Source: Adineta vaga
Lineage: Eukaryota; Rotifera
Direction of reading: 5' to 3'
Assembly (NCBI GenBank): GCA_021613535.1
Contig: CP075495.1
Span: 9,176,001-9,240,000 of the forward strand
Length of the DNA: 64,000 bases
Part shown: positions 59,328-64,000 of the stretch, piece by piece
Layout of the letters: the number at the start of each line of letters is the position of its first letter
Numbering within the stretch: position 1 is the stretch's first letter
Program-made: the position numbers and the translations under genes
The notes under the pieces: generated by a model
What the model was told of the DNA's origin: nothing
The model's database searches: none
The model's input: only the letters and a program-made list of their open reading frames with translations

Positions 59328-61597
59328 GAATAAACGACATCTTGAAACATTCAAAAATCCTCTTCAACATGTTCGACCATTGACTGTTGATCCAAATCGA
59401 GTTTGTTACTCAAATATATTCATTCTTCATAGATAATATTCATCTAATTTTATTTTAAAAAGCGATTAGAACGCCGTATCATTCATGATACAACAAATAA
59501 TGAACAACGACCAAAAACAAGTGGTTTAGAAATATCAAAAAAACCTGTTTCTGATTTTCATTCTAATTCAACATCGACAAATTTTTCCTTTGCAAGTGAT
59601 GATGATTATGATACAGATTTAGAAGATGATACAAACCATTATCGAGATCATTCATGTATTGGAATCTATGAACATATCTGTAAAAATGAGAAATCTGTAC
59701 CTGTTGGTCACTATTTAAGACATTATAGAGATGATGAAGTTTCTTTACATTTCTATGGTTTAGGACCAAAAGGAATGCGAACATTCATACCAAGTTTAAC
59801 GGTAAAGACTAGAAAGAAGATATTGATCAAAATAAAAATACATTTTCGTAATACTGTTTCAGATGAATCAATATATAACGAAACTTAATTTAGCAAGTAA
59901 TGGACTTGGTGATGAAGGTGCGATTTATTTATCACATATACTTCGTGATAATACAGCAATTGTTGATGTTGATCTTTCACAAAATTTTATTGCTATTGAT
60001 GGTGCCAGAGAAATATGTGATTTATTTCGAGATAATATTACAATTAATCATCTAAAACTTGAAGGTAGAAAATGATTGTTGTCATTTCGAGATAAATAAT
60101 TTATCTTTTTCCTATGTAGGAAATCTTTTGGATGATGAATGTGCACGGCTTTTTGGTGAACTTATTTCTGTAAGAAAGAAGTTTGCCTATGATAGTTTTA
60201 TATTTTTATATTCATTTTGAAAAATAGAGTAATGGACGATTACATACATTAAATTTATCTAGAAATAAATTTGAATCAGCAAGCGGTACTTATCTAGGTA
60301 AGTAAATAGAATAAATTTAGATCTATACAAATGAAATGTTGATTTCTCTAGGACCAGCTTTAGCTGAAAATACGACAATGCAATCTCTTGATCTTAGTTG
60401 GAATTCAATTAGTGGAAAAGGTGCTGTTGCATTGATAAAAGGTATTCAAGTAAGTACTTTGATTGATGAACAGTGGTCTGCTCACAATGCATTGTGAGAT
60501 GTAAAGAGAATAAAATGAATTTTAAAATTCGTTTTATTGAACAGAAAAATGTTTTTCTGAAAGTTTTAAATTTGGAACATAATGGTTTAGCTGGTGGTGA
60601 ATGTGGTCGTGCTTTGTTTAATGCATTTAAAGAAAATACAACATTACTTGAACTTGATTTAAGGTAATCTCTTATTTAATCGTAACATATTTCTTAAACT
60701 AGGTTCTTTAGTTTTAATCGTTTAACAACTGAACCAGCAACGTATATTGGTCGCGGTCTAGCTAAAAATGAAAGTTTACGAAAAATTTGTGTAACGTTAA
60801 ATCCTATTTTATTATCGAGATTGAAATAAATCTCGTCTCTATTGATCAGTTAACAGGTAATCCACTTGAATCGACAGGATGTTATGCTATATTGAAACCA
60901 TTTGTCGCGAAAAATGCAATTCCAAATAAACTCGAACTTATCGATATAACAGTACAGAATATATGATCTATTTTCTTTTTTTTCATAAAAAAATGACGAA
61001 AAAATATTTATGCATAGGAAATAATGGTAAATCATGATTTTCAAGAACTTTATGAACAAGTAAAAGATCGACGTCCTGATCTGTGCGTCTTAATTGGATT
61101 GCGATCATCAATATTTGTAAATAAAGACAAACCTCGTACTATAACTTCACCGATGAAACGATTGCAAATACTTTTTGAACGTCGATCTCAATTTGATTTT
61201 AAAAGTTTTTTCATCTTGGCTGCTGACGAAGATGTAACATTGAACGGTCGAATTACGGATCGTAATAAATTACAACAAGCAATTCATGAAGTACATTACA
61301 GATTATTCAAAAAGTTCGTAATAATTGATCCATACTATTTCTTTATTTTTAATAGAAACTCAATGTTCACTTTTCTGATGAAGATGTCGACAAAATTTTA
61401 GAAGAAATATCTGATTACGATTGCAAGTAAGTTTTCTCATCCGACATCGTTTATCAACTATCAAATAGATTGATTGTTCTTTTTTAAATAAATATTTTTG
61501 ACATCTTTGTTTTCTTTCATTAAGAAAATTCATTCAATTATTCACTCATAAACCATTGACAGCAACTGGTACATCGAAATGGCGAATTAAACCATAG
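59328..61597 (+). CDS. leucine-rich repeat protein, LRRC74-like
   Basis: About ten exons; start ATG 59328 (MNKRHLETFKNPLQHVRP). A ~150-residue acidic N-terminal part leads to RNase-inhibitor-type LRRs: ITKLNLASNGLGDEGAIYLS, VDVDLSQNFIAIDGAREI, LHTLNLSRNKFES, MQSLDLSWNSISGKGAVAL, LKVLNLEHNGLAGGECG, LLELDLSFNRLTTEPA. The C-terminal ~100 residues are helical, with an EF-hand-like stretch (RITDRNKLQQAIHEKLNVHF then SDEDVDKILEEI). The order matches LRRC74A/B and related axonemal LRR proteins. The intron after IHE (GTACAT to AATAG) was chosen because it keeps the frame. The exact subfamily is uncertain. Confidence 0.7.
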
Positions 61598-61906
61598 TTT
61601 TGAGTCATATATCTGACATTATTTGTAATATTTTACTTTTTTTTCTTGTGTACTTTATTATAATTCGCAGCATGTTGTATGGATATCGTGTCATCGACGT
61701 GGTGCTTTTCGATAGGTTGTCAATCATGGATGACATCATTCAACCTTTCTTTTCTTTTCTTTCCTATTTTATCCACTTGTAAAAAAGAAATTCATGACCG
61801 ACTCGTACTCATGAACTGCTTGCTATGAAAGAGTGCTGGGAAAAAATGAAGATATAAAGAGAAAAATAATGTCATATGTAATACTAAATAAGAAAAAACT
61901 TTTATT
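61598..61906. other. spacer before the RdRP gene
   Basis: 309 nt, no supported ORF. No clear acceptor lies directly before the RdRP ATG, unlike many other genes here. Confidence 0.4.
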
Positions 61907-64000
61907 ATGTCAACAGAGAAAGTTTTATGTTGTTTCAAAAACTTAACAATTGATCGAAATGGATCAACGATTCTTGCACGGAATCTTAACAATTTATTAA
62001 ATACAACGACATTTGATATCCTAGAAAAACACGGATCTAACAATAGCACATGCGAATTGGAATGTACTCGTGATGAAGTTGATTTTATTCAGCGTCATTT
62101 AGGAGAATTAGTCACTCGCGATCATCGATCAATATGGTTTACTTATAAAGCAAAACCAACTGATGAACCATCGGAAAATAATCGAAACTATTTTCCAAGA
62201 CCTTTGCCACATAAATCATGGACAGCATTGTATAATTTCGGTGCAATGCTTTCTTATGATATATTTATTGATCATATCAAAAATAATCGATCTCCAGTTT
62301 CAATTAAAATAGATAGGGATATACGTGGACGACCAAAAAGTCTTATTTTGCAAACAAAACATACCGAATATCGAATGATATTTGATTTTAATTCGTTTCA
62401 TACCGATATACTTGTTAAATATGGTGAAGAAAAGAAAAATGAATCTGTTCAAATTGTATTTATGCTTCAAGGATTACCAGAAATTCAGCGAAAATCTAAT
62501 GATGGAAGTTATATCAGGTAAAATAAATATGTTTTCATAGCTGTGCTACTGGTGCATACAATTTACAATCTTGGAAATTCACATGCCAATATTAATATAT
62601 TTAGAATATGTCATAAGTCAAATCAGAATATTCCGGTCGAAACTATCTCTGAATGTTCAGATTTGTGGCTACAGTTTGATCATTCTTCGGATGCAATCGA
62701 ATTTCTTCAACAATTTTCTACTAATAGTAGCATCAAATCTTTTGTTATAAATTATGCTGATTTTCAAAATGTGCCATCTTCACATTACAATCAGTTACAA
62801 TCACCACGATTTAATACCCATGCTTCATCCGATTTGGCTCATTATGCTATAGAAATGCTTCGCTCTCTTGGCTATCTATTTTTAGATAAATATCTTATTT
62901 ATGAAAAATTTCAACACATACTCAATTTAGATCGTGAACAATCGCCGAAGGATTTCTATGAACTATGTTTTAAGTTGTGGGATAAACTTAAAAAGAACCA
63001 CTGTTATTCGTTGGAAGATATCTTTAATGATGACGACAAAAGCAACCGTAAATTATCCAAGACTCGATATCAAATTCCACACTTTATTATCACTCCACTA
63101 CGCAACTTAATTCAACCAATGCATGAAACAATTGGTCATCGAGCTATGCGACAGTATACGAGTGAGAAAGGATTTCAATGGATGCTTGTTTATATTCGAG
63201 ATGAAGATGGTTTGAAAAAGATCAATGATATTAATAATAATCGTGAACTTAGAGAACGATATAAGAATCTTTTGCAAGAAGGTATATGTTTAGGATCATA
63301 TTCATTTGAACAACTAACATATTATTACTTTGGTTCATCGGGAAGTCAAATGAAAAAGCAAGAATTCTGGTTTATGTCACCAGTGAACGAAAGTGCAACG
63401 AATGCTGCATCTAAAGTTAATGAAGCTCGTACAATATTAGGTGATTTGAAGAAAATTCGAAATGTTGCAACCTATATTGCTCGAGTTGGCCTTTATTTGA
63501 GCAGTTCAAAATCAACAGATGTAAGCATAAAATACGATTGTCAACAGTTTTACAAGAAGTATTTCTACAGATACAATTAAAATATAATGATGAACCTTGT
63601 TGGTGGCAATTTCTATTAAATAATTTTGCTCCAAAATGGGTGAAATTTTCATCCGATCAAACAAAATATCCAGCTCATCTAATTGAAGATATCGAATGTA
63701 ATGGATATTGTTTTACCGATGGTGTAGGTCTCATATCATTAGGTTTGGCGCGAAAAGTCGCTACATCTATTGGGATTCGTTTTAGTAAAAACGTCTGTTC
63801 ATCTTTCTAATCAAATATGACTTATCAATTCCTAAATTTTATATAGGATGATATTCCATCTGCATATCAAATTCGTCTTGCTGGATGTAAAGGAATGCTT
63901 TCAATCGATCCTCGGTCAACATGCAATGATTATTATGTCAAAATTCGAAAGAGTATGAAGAAATTTGATAATGATGATTGGACATTGGATGTTGTTGATC
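61907..64000 (+). CDS. cellular RNA-dependent RNA polymerase (RDR/EGO-1/QDE-1 type), 3' end outside window
   Basis: At least four exons; the frame continues past the window edge. The start at 61907 gives MSTEKVLCCFKNLTIDRNGS. The ~560-residue N-terminal region has family-typical helices and strands but low identity. Near the right edge the conserved core begins with NGYCFTDGVGLISLGLARKV, then PSAYQIRLAGCKGMLSIDPR. Both are characteristic of cellular eukaryotic RdRPs, not of viral ones. The catalytic DxDGD motif lies further downstream and is not in the window, so activity cannot be judged. The enzymes copy RNA into dsRNA or secondary small RNAs. Such RdRPs are absent from vertebrates and insects and, to my knowledge, expanded in bdelloid rotifers. 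Confidence 0.88.

Noticed and set aside
61907-64000. Viral origin of the RNA polymerase
   Set aside because: The FTDGVG and QIR/KG motifs are those of cellular eukaryotic RdRPs, and the gene has several spliceosomal introns.

Overview
The window reads as nuclear DNA of a small AT-rich invertebrate, most consistent with a bdelloid rotifer. Genes are dense and lie on both strands. Most introns are 50-65 nt, open with GT and end in TTTAG or similar. The gene set is animal, but it also holds a cellular RNA-dependent RNA polymerase, an HPP-family membrane protein rarely seen in animals, a TIR/armadillo protein and tandemly duplicated genes. The organism call is inference; no rRNA, mitochondrial or telomeric marker is present. 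Exon models were spliced by eye using GT-AG sites and reading-frame continuity.

Layout: 0-2.3 kb (-): an ankyrin/SOCS-box protein upstream of METTL1. 3.8-11.6 kb (+): a mut-7/EXD3-like exonuclease, WDR6 and a ZDHHC12-like palmitoyltransferase, tightly packed. 12-14.3 kb: a dispanin-like protein, a basic orphan and a broken secreted ORF. 14.8-20.3 kb (+): TTC17 and RNASEK. 22.1-23.3 kb (+): a 7TM opsin. 23.4-29 kb (-): NCBP2AS2-like, then three genes making a linear-ubiquitin (LUBAC-type) block: a HOIL-1 (RBCK1) RBR ligase and two SHARPIN/HOIL-1N-like genes. 29-32.2 kb (+): an ANAPC15-like gene and further, partly broken LUBAC-like modules. 32.3-33 kb: a macro-domain protein with a signal peptide. 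33.8-41.8 kb: two ABCG half-transporters flanking an orphan coiled-coil gene. 42.3-46.1 kb: an HPP protein (-) and two ETS factors (+). 46.7-49.4 kb (-): STT3A. 49.8-57.7 kb: an EF-hand-like/death-domain protein (+) convergent with a large ARM-TIR-Q/S-rich-SAM-like protein (-). 59.3-64 kb (+): an LRRC74-like protein and the 5' two-thirds of an RdRP.

Several genes share pathways. METTL1 and WDR6 both act on tRNA modification. The exonuclease and RdRP belong to families used in small-RNA silencing. The HOIL-1 and SHARPIN-like genes would form one ubiquitin-ligase complex, and the TIR and death-domain genes suggest innate-immune or cell-death signalling.

A recurring layout feature is a pyrimidine-rich AG splice acceptor just upstream of the start codon, with same-strand neighbours only 60-160 nt apart. 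This suggests spliced-leader trans-splicing and operon-like transcription units.
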